From: Manganibacter manganicus
GTDB lineage: Bacteria; Pseudomonadota; Alphaproteobacteria; Rhizobiales; Rhizobiaceae
Direction of reading: 5' to 3'
Length of the DNA stretch: 64,000 nt
NCBI RefSeq assembly: GCF_002075885.1
Contig: NZ_MDET01000010.1
Location: 1 to 64,000 of the forward strand
Part shown: positions 8,554-18,102 of the stretch, piece after piece
How positions within the stretch are numbered: the stretch's first letter is position 1
How the letters are laid out: every line of letters begins with the position of its first letter
Translations under genes and position numbers: made by a program
Notes under the pieces: model-generated
Database searches by the model: none
What the model was told of the DNA's origin: nothing
The model's input: only the letters and a program-made list of their open reading frames with translations

Positions 8554-10107
8554 CTAGTGGCTTTCGCCGACCGCCTGCTCGGCCGCCTTGATCGCCGCCT
8601 GCCGCGCCGCTACGATCTCGCCGATCGGCGGACCTTGGAAGCGGTTCCGCTCGAAGGCGAACCAGACGATAGCCGTCAGGATAAAGAAGCCGACGGTGAT
8701 GTAGAGCGCCCAGTCGTTCGGCGGCTGGACGCCGATGACGAAGATCAGGATCATCGACAGGATCGAAAGCACGGCGAAGATCGTGAACACGCCGCGCCCC
8801 ATGTTCCATGGCCCCATCTTGTCCCATTTCGGCGTGCCCCAGGCGAGCAGGCCAAGCGTGATCGGGAAGGTGAAGGAGATGAACAGGAAGATCACCGTGC
8901 ACGACACCACGATGGTGTAAGCCGAAGTGCCGGCAACCGAGACCACCGACGACCCCCACACGAACAGCACCGCAAGCGTGGCGCCTGTCCAGATGGCGGC
9001 GACGGGCGTGCGATAGGTCGGGCTGACCTTGGACAACGCCTTCGAAGCCGGCAGGCCGCCGTCGCGGGCGAAGGCGAAGATCATGCGCGAGGCCGATGTG
9101 ACGGTTGCCAGGCCGCACAGAAGCTGCGCGACGAACACCACCAGATAGACGATCTCCTTGACCACCGGATTGACGCGCTGGTCGAAGGCCCAGAAGAACA
9201 CGTTCCAGCCCTGCTTGGCGGCTTCGTCCATGTTCGGGATCATCAGCACGAAGGAGGCCAGGAAGAGATAGCCGAACAGAGCCGACCAGACCACCGACAT
9301 GACCATTGCGCGCGGCACCGAGCTTGCCGCCTTGATCGTTTCTTCAGAAGTATGCGCCGAGGCGTCATAGCCGGTGATCGTGTAGATCGGCAGCAACAGG
9401 CCGAGTGCGAACACCCAGGCATTCGACACCGAGGGCCACACATTGCCGCCGGCTTCGCCGGAATAGTTGTGGAAGGTGAACAGGCGCGAGACATCCCAGC
9501 TTTCCGCCGATGCCAGACACACCACCGCGATCAGGATGGCGCCGAAGAAGATCAGATAGCCGGAGAAATCGGTCAGCCTGGCGGTCAGCTTGATGCCGAG
9601 ATGATTGATGAGCGCCTGGCCGCCGGTGATGATGATCAGGAAGATCATCTGGTCGGTCAGTGTGCCCTCGATGCCCAGTGTCGGGCCGAACGCGCCCATG
9701 AAAAATGTCCAGGTGCCGACATTGATGGCGCCCAGGACGGTGATCAGCCCGAGCAGGTTGAGCCAGGCCGTCACCCAACCGGTGCCGCGATTGCCGAGGA
9801 TCGAGCCCCAGTGATAAAGCCCGCCCGCCGTGGGGTAGGCGGAGGAAATCTGCGACATGGCAACGGCAAACACCAGCGACACGAAGCAGCCGACCAGCCA
9901 GCCGACGCCGACGCCGATGCCGCCCGCCCCCGACGTCGCCTGCGCCAGCGAATTGATGCCGCCGGACAGGATGCAGATGATCGAGAAGGAAACGGCAAAG
10001 TTCGAGAATCGGCTGAGCCGCCGTTCGAGTTCCTGGGCATAGCCCATCGAATGCAGGACCTTGACGTCCTCGCTCTTGTCTTGATCGGTATAGTCGCGCG
10101 CCGCCAT
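8554..10107 (-). CDS. amino acid permease (APC superfamily)
   Basis: A 517-residue inner-membrane permease with about twelve helices, of the amino acid/choline transporter branch. The branch word ITGYDASAHTSEET lies near residue 245, and the N-terminal cytoplasmic stretch carries LHSMGYAQELERRLSRFSNF. AAGGAGG eight bases before the ATG at 10107 sets the start and rules out the 40-codon extension. It is encoded 88 bases before the gamma-glutamyl ligase and 61 bases after the amidohydrolase. It probably imports the amine or amino acid used by the locus, or GABA-like compounds. Specificity cannot be seen. Confidence 0.9.
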   Translation of the reverse strand: MAARDYTDQDKSEDVKVLHSMGYAQELERRLSRFSNFAVSFSIICILSGGINSLAQATSGAGGIGVGVGWLVGCFVSLVFAVAMSQISSAYPTAGGLYHWGSILGNRGTGWVTAWLNLLGLITVLGAINVGTWTFFMGAFGPTLGIEGTLTDQMIFLIIITGGQALINHLGIKLTARLTDFSGYLIFFGAILIAVVCLASAESWDVSRLFTFHNYSGEAGGNVWPSVSNAWVFALGLLLPIYTITGYDASAHTSEETIKAASSVPRAMVMSVVWSALFGYLFLASFVLMIPNMDEAAKQGWNVFFWAFDQRVNPVVKEIVYLVVFVAQLLCGLATVTSASRMIFAFARDGGLPASKALSKVSPTYRTPVAAIWTGATLAVLFVWGSSVVSVAGTSAYTIVVSCTVIFLFISFTFPITLGLLAWGTPKWDKMGPWNMGRGVFTIFAVLSILSMILIFVIGVQPPNDWALYITVGFFILTAIVWFAFERNRFQGPPIGEIVAARQAAIKAAEQAVGESH

Positions 10108-10168
10108 GAATCTATCCTCCTTGTCGTCAATGAATTGATCTTTCAGTCCGGCCCTCCTCCAGGGCGCT

Positions 10169-10957
10169 TCATCGTGGCGGTGGCTTTGCAAGCCGTGCCG
10201 GCGACAGTGTCCGAAAGATATCCGCAAGCCGTTCGGCCCACATTCCCTGGGCGGCCTTGTCGGCGATCTCGTCGTTGCGGATCTCGATCATCGCGCAGGC
10301 AAGGCCGCGCGAACGCGCATGCCGCTCCAGCGTGAAATAGACGCGGTCGGCGGGCGAATAAGGTTCATTGACGCCGACGACCACCGCCTCCAGCCGCCTG
10401 AGCGCGGCAATCAACGGGGCGGCAAGCCTCGTGTCGTCGTCATGGATAATGCCGATATGCCAGGGTCGGTGCCCGCCCTTGTAGACCGGCGTGAAGGAAT
10501 GGATCGAAACCATCAAGGTTTCGACGTCACGCGCAAGACGCTCCTGAACGACAGTGTCGAGCGCGGCGTGAAAGGGCTGCCACGACAACGCAATTCGCGC
10601 CTCGCGCGCGGCAGCCGAAAGATTCTCGTTGCCGGGGATACCCGTCGTCTCGCTGACCGGCGGCACCAGATCGGGCGCGTCGAGCGGCCGATTGCAGTCG
10701 ATGGCGAGTCGCGAGATGCAGCTTTCCACCAATGTCGCGTCGAGCGCGGCCGCCAACTGGCGCGCCACCGGCAAAGCGCCGGGGTCCCATGCGATGTGGC
10801 TCGAAAGCGCCACACCACGCAGCCCGAGCGTGCCGAGTTCGTCGGGCAAATAATTTGAAGCATGGTCGCAGGTGAAGACGAACGGGCTTGATCCGCCAGG
10901 GTTCGTGACCCTCACGGGGTCCGGTGAAGCAAGACTGGCCTGCCGAGCCGTTCCCAT
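10169..10957 (-). CDS. N-formylglutamate amidohydrolase family protein
   Basis: A 262-residue putative zinc hydrolase of the family that includes HutG-type N-formylglutamate deformylases. Visible family elements are FTCDHASNYLP near residue 30, RLAIDCNRPLD near 85 and MVSIHSFTPV near 150. Classical activity releases formate and glutamate from N-formylglutamate at the end of one histidine pathway, but no other hut gene is nearby. It heads the permease-ligase-dehydrogenase series, so it may act on a glutamyl amide made there; this is inference. GGGAG precedes the ATG at 10957. Confidence 0.85.
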   Translation of the reverse strand: MGTARQASLASPDPVRVTNPGGSSPFVFTCDHASNYLPDELGTLGLRGVALSSHIAWDPGALPVARQLAAALDATLVESCISRLAIDCNRPLDAPDLVPPVSETTGIPGNENLSAAAREARIALSWQPFHAALDTVVQERLARDVETLMVSIHSFTPVYKGGHRPWHIGIIHDDDTRLAAPLIAALRRLEAVVVGVNEPYSPADRVYFTLERHARSRGLACAMIEIRNDEIADKAAQGMWAERLADIFRTLSPARLAKPPPR

Positions 10958-10981
10958 CCCGTCGCTCCCAGGGATATGCCG

Positions 10982-11016
10982 ATGATGCGTATCGTACGTT
11001 ACGGATTATGCATCAT
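10982..11016. promoter_or_regulatory. inverted repeat in the divergent regulator region
   Basis: ATGATGC (10982-10988) and GCATCAT (11010-11016) form a 7-bp inverted repeat whose spacer contains the palindrome CGTACG. It lies between the amidohydrolase start (10957) and the RpiR-type regulator start (11109), where an operator for divergent control would be expected. No protein-binding evidence is available. Confidence 0.35.
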
Positions 11017-11108
11017 TGCATCCTTATGAATGATTTCATACACTTTCTCCGATTTTGTCAAACCGGTTTTCCAAAATGCCATCCCAAATGGCGCGAAAGG
11101 TGGGGAAG

Positions 11109-11936
11109 ATGATTTCCAGCATCGCCGAACTGATCGCCGACCGCATCGACGTGATGCCGGCCGGAGAACGGCGCGCCGCGCATACGCTGGTTTCCCACTA
11201 TCCGCTGATCGGGCTGAGGACGGTCGCCGAATTTTCGGCCGCCGCCGGCGTCTCCTCGCCCACGATCCTGCGCTTCGTCGCCCGCCTCGGTTTCCAGAAC
11301 TATCCCGAATTCCAGTCGGCCTTGCAGGAAGAACTGGCAGCGCAGGTGCAGTCGCCGGCCTCGCGCGCACTGGGGCCTTCGGTTCCTTCGGGCGATGCGG
11401 CCTCGCCGCTGGTCGAGGCCATGCTGGACAATATGCGCCAGACCTTCCGCCATCTGCCGCAGCGCCAGATCGATGAGGTCGCCGCGCGGCTCGCCGAGCG
11501 CCGCGGCCATATGTATCTGGTCGGCGGGCGCTTCACCGATCCGCTGGCCCGCTATCTCGCGGCTCATCTGGCCATCCTGCGGCCCAATGTCTTCCACCTT
11601 GCCGGGCAGGAAAGCATCTGGCGCGACCGGCTGATCGACATGGGCAAGCGCGACGTGTTGGTCATCTTCGACATCCGCCGCTATCAGGACAGCCTTGTGC
11701 GTTTCGCCGAGAAGGCGCATCAGCGCGGCGTGCAGATCGTGCTGTTCACCGACCAATGGTTGTCGCCGATCGCCCGCGTCGCCCGCCACGTCATTGCCGG
11801 GCGCACGGCGGTCCCCTCCGCCTGGGATTCGTCCGCCGCACTGTTCGCCGTGGTCGAAACCGTGATCGGCGCAGTGACCGGAAGACTGGAAGCCACGGGC
11901 GCGCAGCGCATCCGTGAGATCGAAGGCTTACGCTAA
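11109..11936 (+). CDS. MurR/RpiR family transcriptional regulator
   Basis: A 275-residue regulator with an N-terminal RpiR-type helix-turn-helix (residues about 1-75, including TVAEFSAAAGVSSPTILRF) and a C-terminal SIS domain (about 115-255) that in this family binds phosphosugars or other small effectors. Upstream in-frame starts exist at 11055 (TTG) and 11088 (ATG). I prefer 11109 because AAGGTGGGGAAG directly precedes it and the HTH fold begins there. It is divergent from the amidohydrolase-permease-ligase genes and is likely their repressor or activator. The effector is unknown and may be an intermediate of that pathway. Confidence 0.88.
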   Translation: MISSIAELIADRIDVMPAGERRAAHTLVSHYPLIGLRTVAEFSAAAGVSSPTILRFVARLGFQNYPEFQSALQEELAAQVQSPASRALGPSVPSGDAASPLVEAMLDNMRQTFRHLPQRQIDEVAARLAERRGHMYLVGGRFTDPLARYLAAHLAILRPNVFHLAGQESIWRDRLIDMGKRDVLVIFDIRRYQDSLVRFAEKAHQRGVQIVLFTDQWLSPIARVARHVIAGRTAVPSAWDSSAALFAVVETVIGAVTGRLEATGAQRIREIEGLR

Positions 11937-12094
11937 CATCCAACCTTACGCATAATTAATGTGCGCCGCGGCGGGAGAATTGCCATATAGCCGCAATAGT
12001 CGACGCTGCATATCGCGTTTTGCGCTATGATGTTGCGGCCGCCGGAAATTCACGAACCGGCCGGCGCGCTCTTTGATTGCCAACCGGAGGGCCT

Positions 12095-13246
12095 ATGGCC
12101 GCCTGGAAACAGATTGCCGTTTGTCTCGTCGTCCTCGTGGTCGCGGCGGCTGCCTGGGTGCGCTTCTTCCCCGGCGCACCGGAGATTCTCGACCGTTGGG
12201 GCATTGATTGGGCGCATGCGGCCATCCCGAAGGCCGAAACCGGATCCATCGCCAGAAGCAGTGGAAGCGCCGGCATCGAGACCCCGCAGACGCTGGTGGT
12301 GGCCGCCAGGGTGGCGAGCGCCACGATCAACGACAAATTGCAGGCGATCGGCACAGGCCGCGCCAAGGCGACCGTGGCCGTCAATCCCTATGGTTCCGGG
12401 CGGCTCGTCGCCTTCCTCGTGCAGTCGGGCGCGCATGTCAAAGCCGGCGAGGTCATCGCCAGGCTCGATTCGGAAACCGAACAGATCGCGCTCGAACGCG
12501 CCAAGGCAACTCGCGACGACGCGCTCGCCAAGGTGGAACGCATGAAGGCGCTGCGTTCGTCCAATACGGCCTCGCAGGTGCAATTGACCGACGCCGAACT
12601 TTCCCTGCGCACCGCCGAGCTTTCCGTGCATGAAGCGGAGGTGGCGCTTGATCGCCGTTCCGTCACCACGCCGATTTCCGGCATCGTCGGCATCCTGCCC
12701 ATCGAGGCCGGCAACTACGTCACCAGCCAGACCTCGATCGCCACGGTGGACGACCGTTCCAGCATACTGGTCGATTTCTGGGTGCCCGAACGCTTCGCGG
12801 CCTCAGTCAAGATCGGCGACGCCATCACCGCAACGCTGCTTGCCAATCCGAAGCATCTCTATCAGGGCACGGTCTCGGCCATCGATAACCGCATCGACGA
12901 CAAGAGCCGCACGCTCTGGGTCCAGGCGACCATCGACAATCCCGCTGATTCGCTGCGCGCCGGCATGGCCTTCAACGTCACCATGGCCTTTCCCGGCGAC
13001 ACCTATCCCTCGATCAGCCCGCTGGCACTGCAATGGGGCACGGACGGCGCGTTCATCTGGGCCGTCAAGGACGGCAAGGCGAAAAAGGTCGCAGTGCGCG
13101 TCATTCAGCGCAACAGCGACAGCGTTCTCGTCGATGGACCGATCGACGAAGGCGATACGGTCGTGACCGAGGGGGTGCAAAGCATTCGTGAGGGCAGCGC
13201 GGTCCGCATTGCCGGCAACACGGCCCCGGCCGTGAACGGCGCCTGA
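12095..13246 (+). CDS. RND efflux periplasmic adaptor subunit (HlyD/MdtA-like)
   Basis: A 383-residue membrane fusion protein that links an inner-membrane RND pump to an outer-membrane channel. There is an N-terminal membrane anchor (about residues 4-22), then a lipoyl half-motif near VNPYGSGRLVAFLVQSGAHV, an alpha-helical hairpin (about 130-185), the second lipoyl half with TPISGIVGILPIEAGNYV, and beta-barrel and membrane-proximal domains. GGAGG four bases before the ATG at 12095 fixes the start over a TTG six codons earlier. The pump gene follows after 17 bases. No TolC-type gene lies nearby, so the channel must be encoded elsewhere. Confidence 0.92.
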   Translation: MAAWKQIAVCLVVLVVAAAAWVRFFPGAPEILDRWGIDWAHAAIPKAETGSIARSSGSAGIETPQTLVVAARVASATINDKLQAIGTGRAKATVAVNPYGSGRLVAFLVQSGAHVKAGEVIARLDSETEQIALERAKATRDDALAKVERMKALRSSNTASQVQLTDAELSLRTAELSVHEAEVALDRRSVTTPISGIVGILPIEAGNYVTSQTSIATVDDRSSILVDFWVPERFAASVKIGDAITATLLANPKHLYQGTVSAIDNRIDDKSRTLWVQATIDNPADSLRAGMAFNVTMAFPGDTYPSISPLALQWGTDGAFIWAVKDGKAKKVAVRVIQRNSDSVLVDGPIDEGDTVVTEGVQSIREGSAVRIAGNTAPAVNGA

Positions 13247-13263
13247 GCGGACGCCGCCGCCCG

Positions 13264-16200
13264 ATGAGCGAGACACCGAAGAGCAACGAAAACAGCTTCA
13301 CCGCCCTGTTCATCCGCAGGCCCGTGCTGGCTTTCGTCCTCAACACGCTGATCGCGGTTGCCGGTCTCGCCGCATTCTATGGCGTCGAGGTGCGCGAATT
13401 GCCCGACGTCGATCGCGCGGTGATCTCCGTCACCACCGATTTCGAGGGCGCGGCGGCCGAAACCGTCGACCGCGAACTGACCAAGACCATCGAGGATGCC
13501 GTCGCCCGCGTCTCCGGCGTCAAGCAGATTTCCTCCACCTCGTCGTTCGGACGCAGCCGCGTCACCATCGAATTCAACGACGGCGTCGACCTCAACGTCG
13601 CCGCTTCCGACGTGCGCGACGCGGTCGGGCGCATCGCCGACCAGATGCCGGACGAAGCCGATCCGGCACGCATCGTCAAGGCAGACGCCAACGCCGACGC
13701 GGTGATGCGGCTCGCCATCACCGCCGACAATATGTCGATCCAGGACATGACGGTGATCGTGCAGGATCAGGTCGAGGACACGCTGGCCGCGGTGCCGGGT
13801 GTGGCAGACGTGCAGGTCTATGGTGACCGCGACAAGATCTTCCGCATCGATGTCGATCAGGCGAAACTCGCCAGCCTCGGCTATACGGTGGCGGATCTGC
13901 GTGGCGCACTCTCCTCCATCGCCTTCGATTCGCCGTCCGGATCGATCACCACCACCGACCAGAGCCTTGTCGTGCGCACCACCGCCGACGTGACGACGCC
14001 GGAACAGTTCGAAGACATCGTCATCGGCGGCAACACCCATATCCGTGACGTCGCCAATGTCACGCTCGGCCCCGACATCGGCCAGACCACATTGCGTTCC
14101 GACGGCAAGAACGGCATCGGCATCGGCATCATCCGCCAGGCCGAATCCAACACGCTCGACATCTCCGAAGGCGTCCGTGCAACCGTCGCCAAGCTCCAGC
14201 AGAACCTGCCGAAAGGCATGCACATCAAGGTCACCAGCGACGACGCGGTGTTCGTCAACGGCGCCGTGCACGAGGTCGAGATCGCACTGGTTCTTTCGGT
14301 CTCGATCGTGCTGATCATCATCTACATCTTCCTGCTCGACTGGCGTGCCACGCTGATCCCCGGCTTTTCCATGCCGGTCGCCCTGATCGGCACCATCGCC
14401 GCCATCTATCTCGCCGGTTTCTCGATCAACATCCTCACGCTTTTGGCGCTGGTGCTGGCCACCGGCCTGGTCGTCGATGACGCCATCGTGGTGCTGGAAA
14501 ACATCGTGCGCCGGCGTAACGAGGGTCTAGGCCCCCGCGCCGCCGCCGTGCTCGGCACGCAGGAAGTGTTCTTCGCCGTCATCGCCACCACCGCCACGCT
14601 GGTCGCGGTGTTCGTGCCGATCTCCTTCCTGCCCGGCCAGGCTGGCGGCCTGTTTCGCGAATTCGGCTTCGTTCTGGCGATTGCCGTGTTCTTGTCCAGC
14701 GTCGTCGCGCTGACCCTGTGCCCCATGCTCGCCTCGCGCATGCTCTCCAACGCCGCCCTTCATCATGAAGGCCAAAGCGGCATTGGCGGTAAGATCGGCT
14801 CGGCCCTTTCCGGCCTCTATCGCCGCTGCCTGCACGCCTGCCTTGGCGCGCCGTGGCTGGTGATTTTGGCCGCGGCATTGTTCGCCGGCGTTGCATTTTC
14901 CCTGTTCGGTACCATTCGCCAGGAGTTGACGCCGACCGAGGACCGCTCCGTCGTTCTCCTGCGCATCAACGCGCCGCAGGGCGTCAGCCTCGAATACACC
15001 GCCGAGCAGATGCGCAAGATCGAGAAACTGATCCAGCCGATGCGCGATTCCGGCGAAATCCAGAGCACGTTCGAGTTCGCCGGTTCGCGCGGTGCCTATA
15101 ATGCCGGCTTCATGGTTATGACGCTGGCGCCGTGGGAGGAGCGCACGCGCAGCCAGCAGCAGATCATGGCCGAGATCAGCGACCTCGGCAGACAGATCCC
15201 GGCCATCCGCATCTACCCCGTTCAGCCGAACAGCCTCGGCATCAGGGGCGCGGGCAACGGCCTGCAATTCGCCCTCGTCGGCAATGACCGGCAAGCCTTG
15301 AGCAAGGCCGCCAATACCATCATCGACGAGATGCAGAAGGATCCGCGCTTCCAGAATCCGCGCCTTTCGGTGGACCCGACGCAGCCGCAGCTTGCCGTCG
15401 AGATCGACCGTACCCGCGCCTCCGACCTTGGCATCGACATCACCGGCCTGGCCGATACCATGCAGGCCATGCTCGACGGCAACAAGGTCGGCGACGTCTA
15501 TATCGCCGACCGCAGCTATGACGTGAAGCTGGTCTCCACCACCAACCCGATCAACGACCCGACCGATCTGGAGAACCTGTTCCTCAAGACCGCCGACGAG
15601 CGTTTCGTGCCGATGTCCACCATCGCCACGCTCAAGGAAAAGGCAGTGCCGCCCTCGCTGACACGCGAGCAGCAGCAGCCATCGGTGGCAATCACCACCA
15701 ATCTGCGCAGCGATTTCGCGCTTGGCGACGCGCTCGAACACACCGAAGAGCTCGCGGCCCCCGTTCTCACCCCTGGCGTTCGACTGCTGCCGCTGGCCGA
15801 GGCAGCGACGCTCGGCGAAACCAACAGCGGCATGATCACCATTTTCGGCTTCGCGCTTGTCATCATCCTGCTGGTGCTGGCGGCGCAATTCGAAAGCTTC
15901 GTCTCCGCCATCATCATCATGGCCACCGTGCCGCTGGGACTTGCCTGCGCCATCATCGCGCTGATCCTCACCGGAACCAGCCTCAACGCCTACAGCCAGA
16001 TCGGGCTCGTTCTTCTGGTCGGCGTCATGGCCAAGAACGGCATTCTCATCGTCGAATTCGCCAATCAGTTGCGCGATCGCGGAATGGCTGTTCGAGAAGC
16101 CATCGAGGAAGCGGCCAATATCCGCCTGCGTCCGGTGATGATGACCATGATCTGCACCGTACTCGGCGGCTTGCCGCTGGTACTGGCCAGCGGCGCCGGC

Positions 16201-16392
16201 GCCGAGGCCCGCATTGCGCTCGGCTGGGTCATCGTCGGTGGGCTCGGCCTTGCGACCGTCTCGACCCTTTTCCTCACCCCGGTTGCCTATCTCCTGCTCG
16301 GCCGTTTCATCACGCCGAAAGCGCATGAGGAGGCACGTCTCAGACGCGAGTTGGAAGAAGCCGCCTATGTCAATGTCGAGCCGGCGGAGTAG
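13264..16392 (+). CDS. RND efflux transporter permease subunit (AcrB/MdtB family)
   Basis: A 1042-residue inner-membrane proton/drug antiporter of usual family length with twelve helices and two large periplasmic loops. TM1 follows FIRRPVLAFVLNTLI, and TM4 contains the proton-relay aspartates in LVVDDAIVVLENIVRRRNEG. The TM10 lysine region GVMAKNGILIVEFANQLRD is intact. It forms an operon with the adaptor immediately upstream. Export substrates are usually hydrophobic drugs, dyes or plant compounds, but nothing here identifies them. No dedicated regulator is adjacent. Confidence 0.95.
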   Translation: MSETPKSNENSFTALFIRRPVLAFVLNTLIAVAGLAAFYGVEVRELPDVDRAVISVTTDFEGAAAETVDRELTKTIEDAVARVSGVKQISSTSSFGRSRVTIEFNDGVDLNVAASDVRDAVGRIADQMPDEADPARIVKADANADAVMRLAITADNMSIQDMTVIVQDQVEDTLAAVPGVADVQVYGDRDKIFRIDVDQAKLASLGYTVADLRGALSSIAFDSPSGSITTTDQSLVVRTTADVTTPEQFEDIVIGGNTHIRDVANVTLGPDIGQTTLRSDGKNGIGIGIIRQAESNTLDISEGVRATVAKLQQNLPKGMHIKVTSDDAVFVNGAVHEVEIALVLSVSIVLIIIYIFLLDWRATLIPGFSMPVALIGTIAAIYLAGFSINILTLLALVLATGLVVDDAIVVLENIVRRRNEGLGPRAAAVLGTQEVFFAVIATTATLVAVFVPISFLPGQAGGLFREFGFVLAIAVFLSSVVALTLCPMLASRMLSNAALHHEGQSGIGGKIGSALSGLYRRCLHACLGAPWLVILAAALFAGVAFSLFGTIRQELTPTEDRSVVLLRINAPQGVSLEYTAEQMRKIEKLIQPMRDSGEIQSTFEFAGSRGAYNAGFMVMTLAPWEERTRSQQQIMAEISDLGRQIPAIRIYPVQPNSLGIRGAGNGLQFALVGNDRQALSKAANTIIDEMQKDPRFQNPRLSVDPTQPQLAVEIDRTRASDLGIDITGLADTMQAMLDGNKVGDVYIADRSYDVKLVSTTNPINDPTDLENLFLKTADERFVPMSTIATLKEKAVPPSLTREQQQPSVAITTNLRSDFALGDALEHTEELAAPVLTPGVRLLPLAEAATLGETNSGMITIFGFALVIILLVLAAQFESFVSAIIIMATVPLGLACAIIALILTGTSLNAYSQIGLVLLVGVMAKNGILIVEFANQLRDRGMAVREAIEEAANIRLRPVMMTMICTVLGGLPLVLASGAGAEARIALGWVIVGGLGLATVSTLFLTPVAYLLLGRFITPKAHEEARLRRELEEAAYVNVEPAE

Positions 16393-16555
16393 CCGGCCGG
16401 CTCGACGCGAAAACGACCAGCGCCGCCAGCTTCCGGCACACGCGCTTCACCCGGTGACATTGCCGGCACAAGGCTCTATGTGTGCGGACCGTGCCGGCCT
16501 GCAACCGGCGGAAAAGCGATCCGGCGACGATGGCCGACAGCGTGGAGACCACCGG

Positions 16556-17035
16556 GTGGAACCGATCAGTCTGGATACTCTTCTGGCCAATGTCGGCAAG
16601 GAGGTTGGCGTGTCGCCCTGGCGCGTGGTCACGCAGACCATGGTGGACCAGTTCGCCGATGCCACCGACGATCACCAGTTCATCCACTGCGATCCGGAGC
16701 GGGCAGCGAGAGAAACGCCCTTTGGCGGCACGATCGCGCATGGCTTCCTGCTGCTGTCATTGCTCTCTGCCATGACCTTCGAGACATTGCCGCCGCTGGA
16801 AGGCGGCAAGATGGGCGTCAATCACGGCTTCGAGCAAATCCGGTTCCTGGCGCCGGTCAAGACCGGTTCGCGCATCCGCGCCCGTTTCATGCTGAGCGAG
16901 GTCAAGGCGCGCCCGTCCGGCTGGGTGCAGGCGACGCATGACGTGACCATCGAAGCCGAAGGCGTGCGCAAGCCGGTGCTGAGCGCGCGCTGGCTCACCC
17001 TCACCTTCGTCGATCCCGAAACGCGGAACGCGTAA
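16556..17035 (+). CDS. MaoC family (R)-specific enoyl-CoA hydratase-like protein
   Basis: A 159-residue single hot-dog domain protein. The hydratase-2 motif is present as ATDDHQFIHCDPERA near residue 45, with the catalytic Asp and His in place, followed by GGTIAHGFLLLSLLSAM. Length and motifs match NodN/MaoC-type dehydratases acting on acyl-CoA or acyl thioesters. I place the start at the GTG at 16556, eight bases after GGAG. An ATG-started frame further upstream would add residues translated from the spacer and the pump gene. It follows the RND pump by 163 bases on the same strand; a functional link is not evident. Confidence 0.85.
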   Translation: MEPISLDTLLANVGKEVGVSPWRVVTQTMVDQFADATDDHQFIHCDPERAARETPFGGTIAHGFLLLSLLSAMTFETLPPLEGGKMGVNHGFEQIRFLAPVKTGSRIRARFMLSEVKARPSGWVQATHDVTIEAEGVRKPVLSARWLTLTFVDPETRNA

Positions 17036-17070
17036 TACCGACGGTTCCCAATTCCGATCCCTGCATTGGG

Positions 17071-17130
17071 TGCGCCCTTCGAGGCTCACCCTGTGGGCGG
17101 GCGCGAACTTCTTTCATGCCGAGGTGCGAG
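17071..17130. repeat. degenerate palindromic repeat, copy C
   Basis: A short, eroded copy of the dispersed element: CCTTCGAGGCTCACCCT at 17077-17093 and TCATGCCGAGGTGCGAG at 17114-17130, without the closing GTCTCGAAGCACGCA. It fills the gap between the convergent MaoC-like gene and the 77-residue protein gene. Confidence 0.6.
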
Positions 17131-17155
17131 CGGCCTTTCGCCGAAGCCCGCAAAC

Positions 17156-18094
<939 letters not shown>

Positions 18095-18102
<8 letters not shown>

